A stretch of 46,261 bases of DNA from contig JAQVNC010000005.1 in NCBI GenBank assembly GCA_028703305.1, positions 1-46,261 of the forward strand, given 5' to 3'. Shown here piece after piece: positions 23,611 to 33,158 of the stretch (the stretch's first letter is position 1; every line of letters begins with the position of its first letter). Under the pieces are notes generated by a model that was given only the letters and a program-made list of their open reading frames with translations, did not search any database and was not told the DNA's origin. The position numbers were made by a program, and so were the translations under genes. This stretch comes from Patescibacteria group bacterium (GTDB lineage: Bacteria; Patescibacteriota; Patescibacteriia; Patescibacteriales; GWC2-42-12).

Positions 23611-26600
23611 TTATTTTATTGTTAAATTAATTTCTCCCGACTTATTGCTTTCATTGGCTTTAAGGTCTAAAGCCGTGGCCGCGAAATAGTAAATAACTCC
23701 GGCGGTTAAATTATTTATGGTAACTCCGCATTTCCCCGTGGCAACCGAACATTTGCTTTTTTCTAAATTAACCGACGCGCCCAAAGAACCGCTGGTAGCG
23801 CCGTAATAAATTTTATAAATTACGGTATCATCAATATTAGCCGTCCAAGTAATTATTGCTTTGCCGGTTCCGGCCTCGCCGCTTAAACCTTCAGGTGTTC
23901 TCGGTGCCCAACTATCGGCCGGAGTAAAGCTAACTTCATTGGAATAAACGCTTTCGGCTCCGCTTTTATATCTGGCCGTAACCGCGAAATAATATTTTAC
24001 GCCATTGGTTAGATTGCTCACTATAAAAGGATTGGCGGTCGCGCCCGGCGTTGCGGCCGGAATTGACTGCTCGTAACTGCCCGGTTTAGTGCCGTAATAA
24101 ACCAAATATTTGTCCAATTGCTGATCGCTTGGCACGCTAATCGCCTGCCAAACCAGCCCGGCCTTGCCGCCCTGCATTATTTCATTGTTGGTTGCGACGG
24201 TTAAATTAACGCCGCCAATATTGGGCGCGCCTTCCCTAAAGAAATAAAACTCTTTTAAAATATTCTGTTCGGCCGAAGAGCCGCGGATTACGGTCGTGTC
24301 GCTTAAAATCGCCGGCAAATCATCAGCCGTACCGGCCTCGCCGGCGTCGCGGCAATAATATAAAGCGAAATTAGTGCCGGAACAGCTGCCGGTTGTGGCC
24401 GTGCAATTGCCGAAGGCGTCTCGCCATGGCTCCCAACTGCCATCAGCTTTATACGTTGGCCAAGGGTTGGCGCATAAAAAGACATAAACTTCCGCGGCGC
24501 TTTCTTTAGATTGCCCGACGGTTGATGATTTATTGACTTTATCCTCTATAATAGTGGCTTTAGCATGAAGCAAAGTATTGGCTTCCTTAACATTCTGGGC
24601 GACTATCGTCTGTTCCGGCCTGTTATCAAGCGCGTTGTCGCCGTTTTTAAATTTTACCACCGCTTTATTGTCTATATTCCAATCCCAGCGCCAATTATAA
24701 ACATTTTCCACCGGCGCGATCGGCTGATTGGCCGCGAAATAAGCCGTGGCCCTAAAAATCTTATCGCTATCTCTGATGGTTTGATCGTCCGCGCCATTAT
24801 CATCGGCCGGATCATTAACCGCGGTGTTAAATAAATAGCCTGCTGGATCAATGCTTACGCCATTAACCAAACAAATTCCATTATTAGCCGCCGTATTTTC
24901 TTTAGTAATGAAAGACCAAATTTTTCCTTTAAAATTTACGCCGTTAAAAACTTTTTCATCAACCGATTTTAAGCCTATGCCCGCCTGATTTAAAACTCCG
25001 TTACGCACGGCATCAGTAACGTCCGAGTCGCCTTTTATTATAACATAATATTTTCTTTTTGCCTCTAAAATTTGCTGCGGCTTAAATTCCATGACAGTGG
25101 TTTTATCAGCTTTAACATAACCGCTAACCGAGCCGGCGACAGTACAAAAATTTCCGGTCATAGTATCCGAAGCCTGGGCATCTTTACCGAATACTTTATT
25201 AACCAAAGGCAGTTTAGCCAGCCAGAATTTTATTTTGGCGAAGATTGACGGCTTATAAGCCGCGGTTAAATATCTGGTATTGGCCGGACATTGGCTCGCG
25301 CCATAGTCGCCGGCCACGATAACATTGTTATTAAAAGTATTTATCTGCATGGCTTGGTCAAAAGTGGCTTGAATCAGGCCATTGCGGCAAACATCGTTGG
25401 CTCCGCTACCCGGTGCAGTATTGATAACTTTCGGCCTGGCCTGGCAACAGGTATCACCGCCGCAACCAACCGCGTTGGCGTCGCCGCATTCATTATCTTT
25501 AGAACAGCCGCAGCAAAGTCCCCGCTTTTCACCCGAACATGACCCTTGGTTGGCTTTACAGGTTAAAAGTGAATTTATATTTTTACAAGTATCCGGATTG
25601 GCGTAAGGATCGCAGCAACAGGTGCCGCAGCTTTGTGCCGAAGCGCCTTTGCCGTCTTCGTTTAAACAGGCAAAGCCGACGCATTTATTAATATCGCAGC
25701 TTTGCGTGGTGGTGGCGCTATTAAAACAAGTATTGCCGAATTGGGCCGCGGGCGCGCATTTATTGTCGCATTCAGCTTTAGTCTTATAAGTCGGCGAATT
25801 AGAGGCGGCTACCGGCGTATTTGAACAGCTGCCGGAACTGCATTCATAATAAGCGCAATAATTATAAGCCGGGTTGCCGGTAGCGTATGGCGCCGCTCCG
25901 CCGCGGCAAGCGTTATTTTTTTTTGCGTCAACGCAGCAGCTGCCCTCGCCCTGGCCGCTGCAAATAGCCGCGTCGCTAATTTGGGCGCAGTCGGCGCAGA
26001 CGCCGGCCGGGTTAGCCGTATCAATTAAACAAAATTTGCCGCTGGTGCCGGAGCAATTACAGGCCGCGTTATGTTCAGCCTGGGTCGCGCCCACGCTGCC
26101 GCAGCCGGAGCACTTGCCATAAGTATTAGTGTTGGCGGTTATATCACTGCCGCATTTGCCTTGGCACTTTAAAGGCGAACAGCAATCTTCGCTATCATAA
26201 CCGATGCGGCAGCAGCATTCGCAGCTGGCGCTATCGCTTTTCACGCATTTATTTTTTTTATTGCAAGTTGAACCGACTGGACAAAGGCTCTGCTCAACCA
26301 CGCAGCTACCGTCAACTGAAATGTCCGTTTCTTTTAAGCATTTAAAGCCGGTTCCGCAAGCCGAGCAAGCCGTATTATTTTCTACGCAGCGGCCGCCGGA
26401 AATACTGGTCCAACCGACCGGACAAGAGGTACTGATTTTCATGATCCATCTATTTTTATTGCTATAAGGCAAACATTCAGCGGTAGCTTCCATGGCCGCG
26501 CCGTTGATCATATAATTAACAATTTTAGGCAAACCGCAAGTTTGGTTCTTTTTAAGGCATTTATCTATGCTCGCCCTATATTCGCATAAATCAGTCTTGC

Positions 26601-28956
26601 AAGCGCTAAAATTATTACAACTATAATCGCAGCTGCCGATTTCAATAACCGCGCCGCCGCCATAGGTTGAGCATTTGCCCGGCGAGTTGGGGCAAAAATA
26701 ACTTGAAGAGCATTGGCTTAAGCCATAGCTTGAGCAAGCCTCGCCGTCAGAGCATTCGGTTTTGCCGTCGCCGTCAGAATCTTTGCAGCCGCCGGTGGAA
26801 CAGCATTGCAAATCACCATCGCATTGGTCCGGTTTATTTATGGTACAGCCGTCGCATTGGCCGGTCAGGCGGTTGCATTGGCCGCGAGCGCAACAATGAA
26901 AAGTAATCGCGCTGCCCGGCGCCGCGTTAGGTATATCGCATTTTTCTTGATTAACCGCGCATTGGCCCGATTCAGTTGAAAACGTCCAGCCAAAACCGCA
27001 AGCTACTGGCGAACCCTGGGCGCAGGTGCCGGCCGCGCGGCAGATGCCTGACCAATAGGTACCGCCGCCGCAACACTCTTCGCCGCTCTCGCATTCTGAA
27101 CTGCTGGAACATTTGCCGACTCTAAAAGGCAACGGATTGCTAATATACCCTTGGCCGTCAATTATTCTAAATGGGCCGCTGATTGAGCCGGCCGGCACGT
27201 TAGTATCAATTTTTTTGTCAGCCCAGCCGCGCACAGCGCCGTCTTTATTATTAAAATATTGGACGCGGCCGGTTCCCTGGCTAGCTCCAAACCTTTCGCC
27301 ATTAGCGGTTACCGGCCAGCCAACCGGGCCGTTATTCGGATTTAATGAACAAAGACCCGGAGCCGGCGTTTCATTATTAATCGTAAAATCAGCCGGCGCG
27401 CTGGCCTTGCCGTCAATATTGGTAACTTCAACTTTATAGGCTCCTAAACTATTTACTTTAGGAACTTTAACTATAATATAAGTATCATGCCACCAATTAT
27501 TGCGGCAGGCCTCCGGGAAATCAATGTCCGCGTTTATTTTGGTATTCGGATCGGCCGGCAAATAAAATTTTACCGAACTTTTTTGCGCGTTATAAGTTTT
27601 AAAATTACGGCCGTAAATAGTTATGTACTGGCCGGACGGGCCTTTGCTCGGCTCAATATATTCAATCGCCGGATTAGCGTCCGCGCTGTTTCTTACGGTA
27701 AAAATCAGGTCGTTGGAATTAATACTATTGGTTTGGACAAAAACCGAATTTCTGCCGTCTTTAATATTAGGCACGGTGGCTTTGACCGAAGTATTGGTCC
27801 AGCTGGCAATATTATTGGCCGCGATGGCGCTTAAGCCGCTGCCGAAGAAAACCGAATGAGGCGAAAGATTAAAACCGCTGCCCTGCAAGGTAAATTTATC
27901 AGCCAAACCGCCCGAAGGCGGATCGGCCAAGCAGAGTCCCGGACGCTTAATGTTATTTATTAAAAAATCTTTAAGCCGGGCGCCGCGGTTATTATCCGTG
28001 GTATCAAAATAATTTTTACTGTCAATAACTTTAATCGGCCCGCTAACGGCTCCGGCCGGCACGACCGCTATAATTTGATTGTCTTGCCAGAAACTTACGC
28101 AAAGCGGATTAACTTGATTGGGGAAAGTCGCGGCTTTATCATCGCCGGCATTATTGGGATCACCCGTAAAAATTACTTGTCCGGTAGTCGTACCAAAATA
28201 TCTGCCGCCGATGGTAATAAAATTTCCAATAGCGCCGTTAGGCGTCGAGGAAGCGTCAATCGGGCTGACCCAGGCGATTAAAGGAGTTTTAATACAAGAG
28301 CAATTATCGTTGGACGAGCAAGCTAAACTATCGGCGCAATCAACCGCTTGGCAGCCGGCAAGATTAGTATTGCCGTCGCAGCTTTGGCCTTCGCCGGGTT
28401 GGTTGGTTTTCTTGCACAAACAATCAGTTGCTGAACAGCTTAAACCAGCAGCGCACCGACCGGCCACGCATTGGGTATCTAGAGAATCTTTTAAACAAGG
28501 CTGGCCTTCTCCGGGCAAAGTCGGCGTACCGCCGCCGGGAGTAACCGTACCGCCGCCGGGAATGGTACTAGTTGTTCCGGTGCCGGTGGCGTCCAGCAAA
28601 TTATTTAAAATAAAACTGGCGATAGCGAATGAAGCCAAGCAAATTGTTAGCCCGATAACCGCGCCGATTAATATTTTTTTGGCTTTTTCAACTTTTTCCG
28701 CCTCGCCTTCGGCCGTCATCCAAAGCCAGCCGGCGTAGATTATTAAGCCGACCGCGATAATGCCTAAAAAGCCCAGCACTATTCTTATTATATTAGCCGC
28801 GATAATTCTCGGGTCATTAGCCGCGCTTAAGCCCGTGCCGGCGGCGGCCTCAAGCCCTACGTCAGGCGCGGTAGCGGCCATGGCGAAATGAGCCAGAGAC
28901 AGTAAAGCCGCCAGCAGGCAAAAAGTAAATAATAATTTTTTTATATTCTTAAACAT
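23611..28956 (-). CDS. giant Cys-rich surface protein (1781 aa) with pilin/VirB2-like N-terminus, IPT/TIG-like and FnIII-like repeats
   Basis: IIRIVLGFLGIIAVGLIIYAGWLWMTAEGEAEKVEKAKKILIGAVIGL N-terminus; many CxxC-rich blocks; repeated VxxIxPxxGPxGxxITIxGxxF. Confidence 0.75.
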   Translation of the reverse strand: MFKNIKKLLFTFCLLAALLSLAHFAMAATAPDVGLEAAAGTGLSAANDPRIIAANIIRIVLGFLGIIAVGLIIYAGWLWMTAEGEAEKVEKAKKILIGAVIGLTICLASFAIASFILNNLLDATGTGTTSTIPGGGTVTPGGGTPTLPGEGQPCLKDSLDTQCVAGRCAAGLSCSATDCLCKKTNQPGEGQSCDGNTNLAGCQAVDCADSLACSSNDNCSCIKTPLIAWVSPIDASSTPNGAIGNFITIGGRYFGTTTGQVIFTGDPNNAGDDKAATFPNQVNPLCVSFWQDNQIIAVVPAGAVSGPIKVIDSKNYFDTTDNNRGARLKDFLINNIKRPGLCLADPPSGGLADKFTLQGSGFNLSPHSVFFGSGLSAIAANNIASWTNTSVKATVPNIKDGRNSVFVQTNSINSNDLIFTVRNSADANPAIEYIEPSKGPSGQYITIYGRNFKTYNAQKSSVKFYLPADPNTKINADIDFPEACRNNWWHDTYIIVKVPKVNSLGAYKVEVTNIDGKASAPADFTINNETPAPGLCSLNPNNGPVGWPVTANGERFGASQGTGRVQYFNNKDGAVRGWADKKIDTNVPAGSISGPFRIIDGQGYISNPLPFRVGKCSSSSECESGEECCGGGTYWSGICRAAGTCAQGSPVACGFGWTFSTESGQCAVNQEKCDIPNAAPGSAITFHCCARGQCNRLTGQCDGCTINKPDQCDGDLQCCSTGGCKDSDGDGKTECSDGEACSSYGLSQCSSSYFCPNSPGKCSTYGGGAVIEIGSCDYSCNNFSACKTDLCEYRASIDKCLKKNQTCGLPKIVNYMINGAAMEATAECLPYSNKNRWIMKISTSCPVGWTSISGGRCVENNTACSACGTGFKCLKETDISVDGSCVVEQSLCPVGSTCNKKNKCVKSDSASCECCCRIGYDSEDCCSPLKCQGKCGSDITANTNTYGKCSGCGSVGATQAEHNAACNCSGTSGKFCLIDTANPAGVCADCAQISDAAICSGQGEGSCCVDAKKNNACRGGAAPYATGNPAYNYCAYYECSSGSCSNTPVAASNSPTYKTKAECDNKCAPAAQFGNTCFNSATTTQSCDINKCVGFACLNEDGKGASAQSCGTCCCDPYANPDTCKNINSLLTCKANQGSCSGEKRGLCCGCSKDNECGDANAVGCGGDTCCQARPKVINTAPGSGANDVCRNGLIQATFDQAMQINTFNNNVIVAGDYGASQCPANTRYLTAAYKPSIFAKIKFWLAKLPLVNKVFGKDAQASDTMTGNFCTVAGSVSGYVKADKTTVMEFKPQQILEAKRKYYVIIKGDSDVTDAVRNGVLNQAGIGLKSVDEKVFNGVNFKGKIWSFITKENTAANNGICLVNGVSIDPAGYLFNTAVNDPADDNGADDQTIRDSDKIFRATAYFAANQPIAPVENVYNWRWDWNIDNKAVVKFKNGDNALDNRPEQTIVAQNVKEANTLLHAKATIIEDKVNKSSTVGQSKESAAEVYVFLCANPWPTYKADGSWEPWRDAFGNCTATTGSCSGTNFALYYCRDAGEAGTADDLPAILSDTTVIRGSSAEQNILKEFYFFREGAPNIGGVNLTVATNNEIMQGGKAGLVWQAISVPSDQQLDKYLVYYGTKPGSYEQSIPAATPGATANPFIVSNLTNGVKYYFAVTARYKSGAESVYSNEVSFTPADSWAPRTPEGLSGEAGTGKAIITWTANIDDTVIYKIYYGATSGSLGASVNLEKSKCSVATGKCGVTINNLTAGVIYYFAATALDLKANESNKSGEINLTIK

Positions 28957-28990
28957 TTTTCACTTTAAGATTTACATTTTTAATTTTTTA

Positions 28991-30769
28991 TTATTGGCAG
29001 CTCGCCTGCCCGCTCGGCTGGCCATTGCAGCAGGACGGATTGCCGGTTATGCCTAAGCCGGAGCAAGGTGTGTAGCAATTCTGGTAAATATCTTTTATGC
29101 CGGAATTTAACTGAACCGCGTAATTGGTATTTTCATTAAACTGATCATGGTTGATATAAGCGGTGGTTTTCTTGTCGCTGAAATTATCGCTTTTGGTTAT
29201 CCAATAATTATAAGCCGCGCCGGCGCTTTTAAAGTTTATGCTTGAACTATCCAACGACGAGCTCATTAATAATTTGGAAAAGGTCGCTTCCGGAGTGGCT
29301 AATAAATCCACGCCGCTGCCGCCGACCACCGGATTAACCTGATCCACTCTTGGCGGTATAGTATCAATTGTATTATTGGTATTAAACAGCCAATAATAAT
29401 CATCGCCTTCGCCTTCATGCGCTTGGCTATTGGCGTTATAGGGCGCTAAATTGCTTTGCGCTCTCGGACCCTCGGCCATGCCGTTGGCATTGCCGTCAAA
29501 CGAATTATCCGCCATATCAACTACGCCGTTATAAGGAAAAATAGCCGCGGCGGTAGTAATATCAAAAGCCGCGGCATTGATAAATGCCTTAATTTGTTTG
29601 TCGGCCGGCAAGCAATAAATCGTCTGGCCGCAGGAGTTGGTTCCGCAAGCGTCAAAAGACAAAAACTCCACTGTTTTATAACGGTTGGAAGCATAAAAAT
29701 TGCCTTCAATTACGCTAGCGGCGGCATTATCAATAATTTTAATATTATTAAAACCGCTATTGCTCTTAAAAATTCCGCTAGCCGAAATCGGGTCAACCGC
29801 CTCGGAAAAATTCATCTGTACCACGACGTTTCTTGGCTCGGTAGCGCTAGGCTGGGGAATAATGCTTTCAACTTTTGGCGGCGTGTTGTCAATAAAAGTG
29901 CCGATTTCAAACATCCAATCATAAGCTATTTCGCCGATAACGGCGCCAAAGGCCGGATCACCGTTGGCTTTTTTAATATTTTTGCTTAAAGCCACCGAGT
30001 ACCAGATTTTTTCCGTGGGCGAACCAAGATATTGCGAAGGCTTAAAAATGAAAGTTTTATTATCGTCGGTTTTCATGGCGCTAACGTCAAAGGTAACCGC
30101 GCCGGAAACGCCGTCTTTGGTTTTATAAATTTTAATATTTTGCGCGTTGATTTTATTGCCGGAAATAATCGTGGCCGGGTCAATCGCCTCTTTAAAAGTA
30201 ACCGCGATTTTGGTATTTCTGGGAATTTCTTTTTGGTTGCGTTCCGGATAATGGGAACTTATTATGCCGGAGCCTAAAGCCGAAATTCCGCTGCTTGAAC
30301 CGCCGCCCGGCATTACGGCGGTATTGCCATCACCCGCGCCTAACAGACTATTAAGCACAAAGCTAACGATGGCGAATGACGCCACGATAATTATTAAACC
30401 GATAACCGCGTTGGTTAATACTTTTTTAGCCTGCTCGACTTTTTCTTCGTTGCCCTGGCTTGTCATCCAAAGCCAGCCGGCATAAATTATCAAGCCGAGC
30501 GCGATAATACCCAAAAAACCGATAATCACCCTGATAATTTTAGCGATAATTATTCTGATGTCCTGGGTATTGCTTAAGCCGGTGCCCTCCGGATAGGTAA
30601 TGCCAACGTCAGGCGCGGTCGCGGCTAAAACAAAATTTGATAATAAAAAAACAGCTGTTATCACAATAAATAAACACGCAACCATCTTTAAAATTTTAGC
30701 GCATTTTAAGCGAATGAGCATGGGATAAAAATAATTTCTAAATTTGTAAAATTTAACTAAAAAATTCAA
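28991..30769 (-). CDS. surface protein with the same pilin/VirB2-like N-terminus and SbsA-type Ig-like domains
   Basis: IIRVIIGFLGIIALGLIIYAGWLWMTSQGNEEKVEQAKKVLTNAVIGLIII; HYPERNQKEIPRNTKIAVTFKEAIDPATI. Confidence 0.7.
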   Translation of the reverse strand: MNFLVKFYKFRNYFYPMLIRLKCAKILKMVACLFIVITAVFLLSNFVLAATAPDVGITYPEGTGLSNTQDIRIIIAKIIRVIIGFLGIIALGLIIYAGWLWMTSQGNEEKVEQAKKVLTNAVIGLIIIVASFAIVSFVLNSLLGAGDGNTAVMPGGGSSSGISALGSGIISSHYPERNQKEIPRNTKIAVTFKEAIDPATIISGNKINAQNIKIYKTKDGVSGAVTFDVSAMKTDDNKTFIFKPSQYLGSPTEKIWYSVALSKNIKKANGDPAFGAVIGEIAYDWMFEIGTFIDNTPPKVESIIPQPSATEPRNVVVQMNFSEAVDPISASGIFKSNSGFNNIKIIDNAAASVIEGNFYASNRYKTVEFLSFDACGTNSCGQTIYCLPADKQIKAFINAAAFDITTAAAIFPYNGVVDMADNSFDGNANGMAEGPRAQSNLAPYNANSQAHEGEGDDYYWLFNTNNTIDTIPPRVDQVNPVVGGSGVDLLATPEATFSKLLMSSSLDSSSINFKSAGAAYNYWITKSDNFSDKKTTAYINHDQFNENTNYAVQLNSGIKDIYQNCYTPCSGLGITGNPSCCNGQPSGQASCQ

Positions 30770-30865
30770 AAGATTATAACTCTAAATTATAATTTATGTT
30801 TTTTGACTTTTGCACACTTTTATAATAATATTATAACATAAATAAAATGACAAAAGCAAACAGCC

Positions 30866-32335
30866 ATGACCATAAACCAAGTCATAAACAACTTTAAGGA
30901 ACATAACCCTAAAACTGATACCACTATGATTCAGCTGGCTTATGATTTTGCCGTTAAGGCCCATACCGGCCAAAAAAGAAAAAGCGGCGAACCCTATATC
31001 CAGCACTGCCTGCACACGGCCTTTGTCTTAGTCCAGATAAAAGCCGATCTGGAAGCCATTATCGCCGGACTTTTGCACGACATCCCCGAAGACACCGAAT
31101 ACACTTTAGCGGACATTGAAAAAAATTTCGGCAAAGAAATAGCCGATCTGGTTGAAGGCATAACTAAATTAAGCAAAATAAAATACCGCGGCATTGAGCG
31201 CTACCGCGAAAGTTTGCGCAAAATGTTTTTAGCCATGGCGCAAGACCTAAGGGTTATTTTAATTAAATTCGCGGACCGCTTGCATAACCTAAGGACATTG
31301 GAATCACTACCTTTGGAAAAACGCCAGCGCATCGCCCGCGAAACTTTGGAAATTTACGCGCCGATCGCCGGCCTTTTAGGCATCTGGCGGTTAAAATGGC
31401 AGATGGAAGATATCTGCTTTAAGCATCTTTACCCGGAAGACTATAAAAAGCTGGCTTATAAATACGAAGTGGAAAAAAGATTTGAGCATAACCAATACAT
31501 CCAAAAAGTAAAAAACATGCTGGGCGCCAAACTTAAAGAAGCGAAAATCCCCTTCCATCTTACCAGCCGATTTAAGCACCTCTACAGCATTTATTTAAAA
31601 TTACAAAAAAAAGAAAGGAAGTTTGACGAAATTTACGATGTTTTCGCCTTACGTATTATCGTGCCTGATATTGCCGATTGCTATAAAACTTTAGGCATTG
31701 TTCATTCTCTGTGGCGGCCCAACCCGGAAAGATTTAAAGATTATATTGCTGTGCCAAAGCCTAACGGCTATCAAGCTCTCCATACTACGGTCTACGGCCC
31801 GGAAGGCAAATCCACCGAATTTCAAATCCGAACCGAAGCCATGGATGATATCGCCAAATACGGCATCGCCGACCATTGGTCTTATAAAATGAGCGGCGGC
31901 CATAGCCGTGACTCAAAAAAACAGCCGGTCTGGGTAAAAGAAGTTTTAAACATTCAAAAGGAAACCGAAAACACACATGATTTTATCAAGCAAATAAAAT
32001 TTGACGTCTTTCATGACCGTATTTTTGTCTTTACGCCTAAAGGCGATGTCTTTGACTTGCCGGAAGGATCCACGCCGATTGATTTTGCTTATTATGTCCA
32101 TTCGGATATCGGCAACCAAGCGACCGGCGCCATGGTTAATGATAAAATCACGACGTTAGACCAAGAATTGAAAAACGGAGACTTGGTGGAAATAATCACG
32201 GATAAAAAACGCAAAGGCCCGAGCCGAGACTGGCTTAAATTCGTTAAAACCGCTACGGCCAGAAATAAAATCAAGCAAAATTTAAAAAGCTCCATGATGG
32301 ATAATCTTAAAAAATTCATTCCGAATATAAAATAA
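30866..32335 (+). CDS. RelA/SpoT-homologue (HD, synthetase, TGS; short C-terminus)
   Basis: HTGQKRKSGEPYIQHCLHTA…LLHDIPEDTEYT…GYQALHTTVYGPEG…FTPKGDVFDLPEGSTPIDFAYYVHSDIG. Confidence 0.9.
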   Translation: MTINQVINNFKEHNPKTDTTMIQLAYDFAVKAHTGQKRKSGEPYIQHCLHTAFVLVQIKADLEAIIAGLLHDIPEDTEYTLADIEKNFGKEIADLVEGITKLSKIKYRGIERYRESLRKMFLAMAQDLRVILIKFADRLHNLRTLESLPLEKRQRIARETLEIYAPIAGLLGIWRLKWQMEDICFKHLYPEDYKKLAYKYEVEKRFEHNQYIQKVKNMLGAKLKEAKIPFHLTSRFKHLYSIYLKLQKKERKFDEIYDVFALRIIVPDIADCYKTLGIVHSLWRPNPERFKDYIAVPKPNGYQALHTTVYGPEGKSTEFQIRTEAMDDIAKYGIADHWSYKMSGGHSRDSKKQPVWVKEVLNIQKETENTHDFIKQIKFDVFHDRIFVFTPKGDVFDLPEGSTPIDFAYYVHSDIGNQATGAMVNDKITTLDQELKNGDLVEIITDKKRKGPSRDWLKFVKTATARNKIKQNLKSSMMDNLKKFIPNIK

Positions 32336-32346
32336 GATTATTATTA

Positions 32347-32382
32347 AAAAACAGCCCCGAAAATTCGGAGCTGTTTTTTATA
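32347..32382. terminator. bidirectional terminator between convergent genes
   Basis: AAAAAACAGCcCCGAA-aatt-CGGaGCTGTTTTTT. Confidence 0.8.
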
Positions 32383-32389
32383 TCTCAAT

Positions 32390-32839
32390 TTATTTCTCCA
32401 ATAATTTTTTTACTATCTCGCCGACTTTCGCGCCATCGGTTTTGCCTTTGACTTTAGCCATTGTCTGGCCCATGATTTTACCGAAATCAGCAGCGCCCGC
32501 CGCCATTACTTCCCGGACAACTTTTTCCAATTCTTCGTCCGACATCTGCTCGGGCATATATTTCTCCAATACCTTTATCTCGGCATTCTCTTTTTCCGCC
32601 AATTCTTGCCGGCCGCCCGCTAAATAAGCTTCCGCCGAGTCGCGGCGCTTTTTTATTTCGCTCGCCACAACTTCCAGAGCTTGCTCGTCGGATAACTCTG
32701 CCACACCGTCTTTTCTTAAAGTAATTTCTTTATTGCGCGTAGCCGCGATTAGCATCCGTAAAACGGATAACGTTTCAACATCCTTAGCCTTCATGGCTTC
32801 TTTCAGATCATTATTTATTTTTTCCAGCAATTTATTCAT
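32390..32839 (-). CDS. GatB/YqeY domain protein
   Basis: LLEKINNDLKEAMKAKDVETLSVLRMLIAATRNKEI…MPEQMSDEELE. Confidence 0.9.
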   Translation of the reverse strand: MNKLLEKINNDLKEAMKAKDVETLSVLRMLIAATRNKEITLRKDGVAELSDEQALEVVASEIKKRRDSAEAYLAGGRQELAEKENAEIKVLEKYMPEQMSDEELEKVVREVMAAGAADFGKIMGQTMAKVKGKTDGAKVGEIVKKLLEK

Positions 32840-32874
32840 ACTTTATATATTATACTTTATACTTGATACTTCTC

Positions 32875-33111
32875 CTACCAGCGCTTTCTCGGCTCTTCTT
32901 CAAGCTTACCGATCTTCTTCAAATATTCTCGTTTTGATTTTAACTTCATGCCGACTAGCGCGCGTTTTTTCTGCTGGGTTTTATTTATTTTCGGCTGAAC
33001 ATGTTGAATCTGGCGGGCCAAATATAATTTGCCGCTTTGTTGGAGTTTCTTATTGAATCTTCTTAAGAAACTCTCAAAACTTTCTCCTTTTTTTCTTTTA
33101 AATTCTGCCAT
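32875..33111 (-). CDS. rpsU: ribosomal protein bS21
   Basis: KKGESFESFLRRFNKKLQQSG…KSKREYLKK. Confidence 0.8.
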   Translation of the reverse strand: MAEFKRKKGESFESFLRRFNKKLQQSGKLYLARQIQHVQPKINKTQQKKRALVGMKLKSKREYLKKIGKLEEEPRKRW

Positions 33112-33158
33112 AAGTCCACCTCGCTTTCTATTCGTATGTAATTACATTATTGGTTTGC

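Noticed and set aside
28118-28738. 206-aa plus-strand ORF and similar antisense ORFs (e.g. 5164-5634, 19973-20524, 29456-29989, 37049-37471, 41605-42000)
   Set aside because: They lie antisense to well-supported genes with no SD or recognisable motif; expected shadow ORFs
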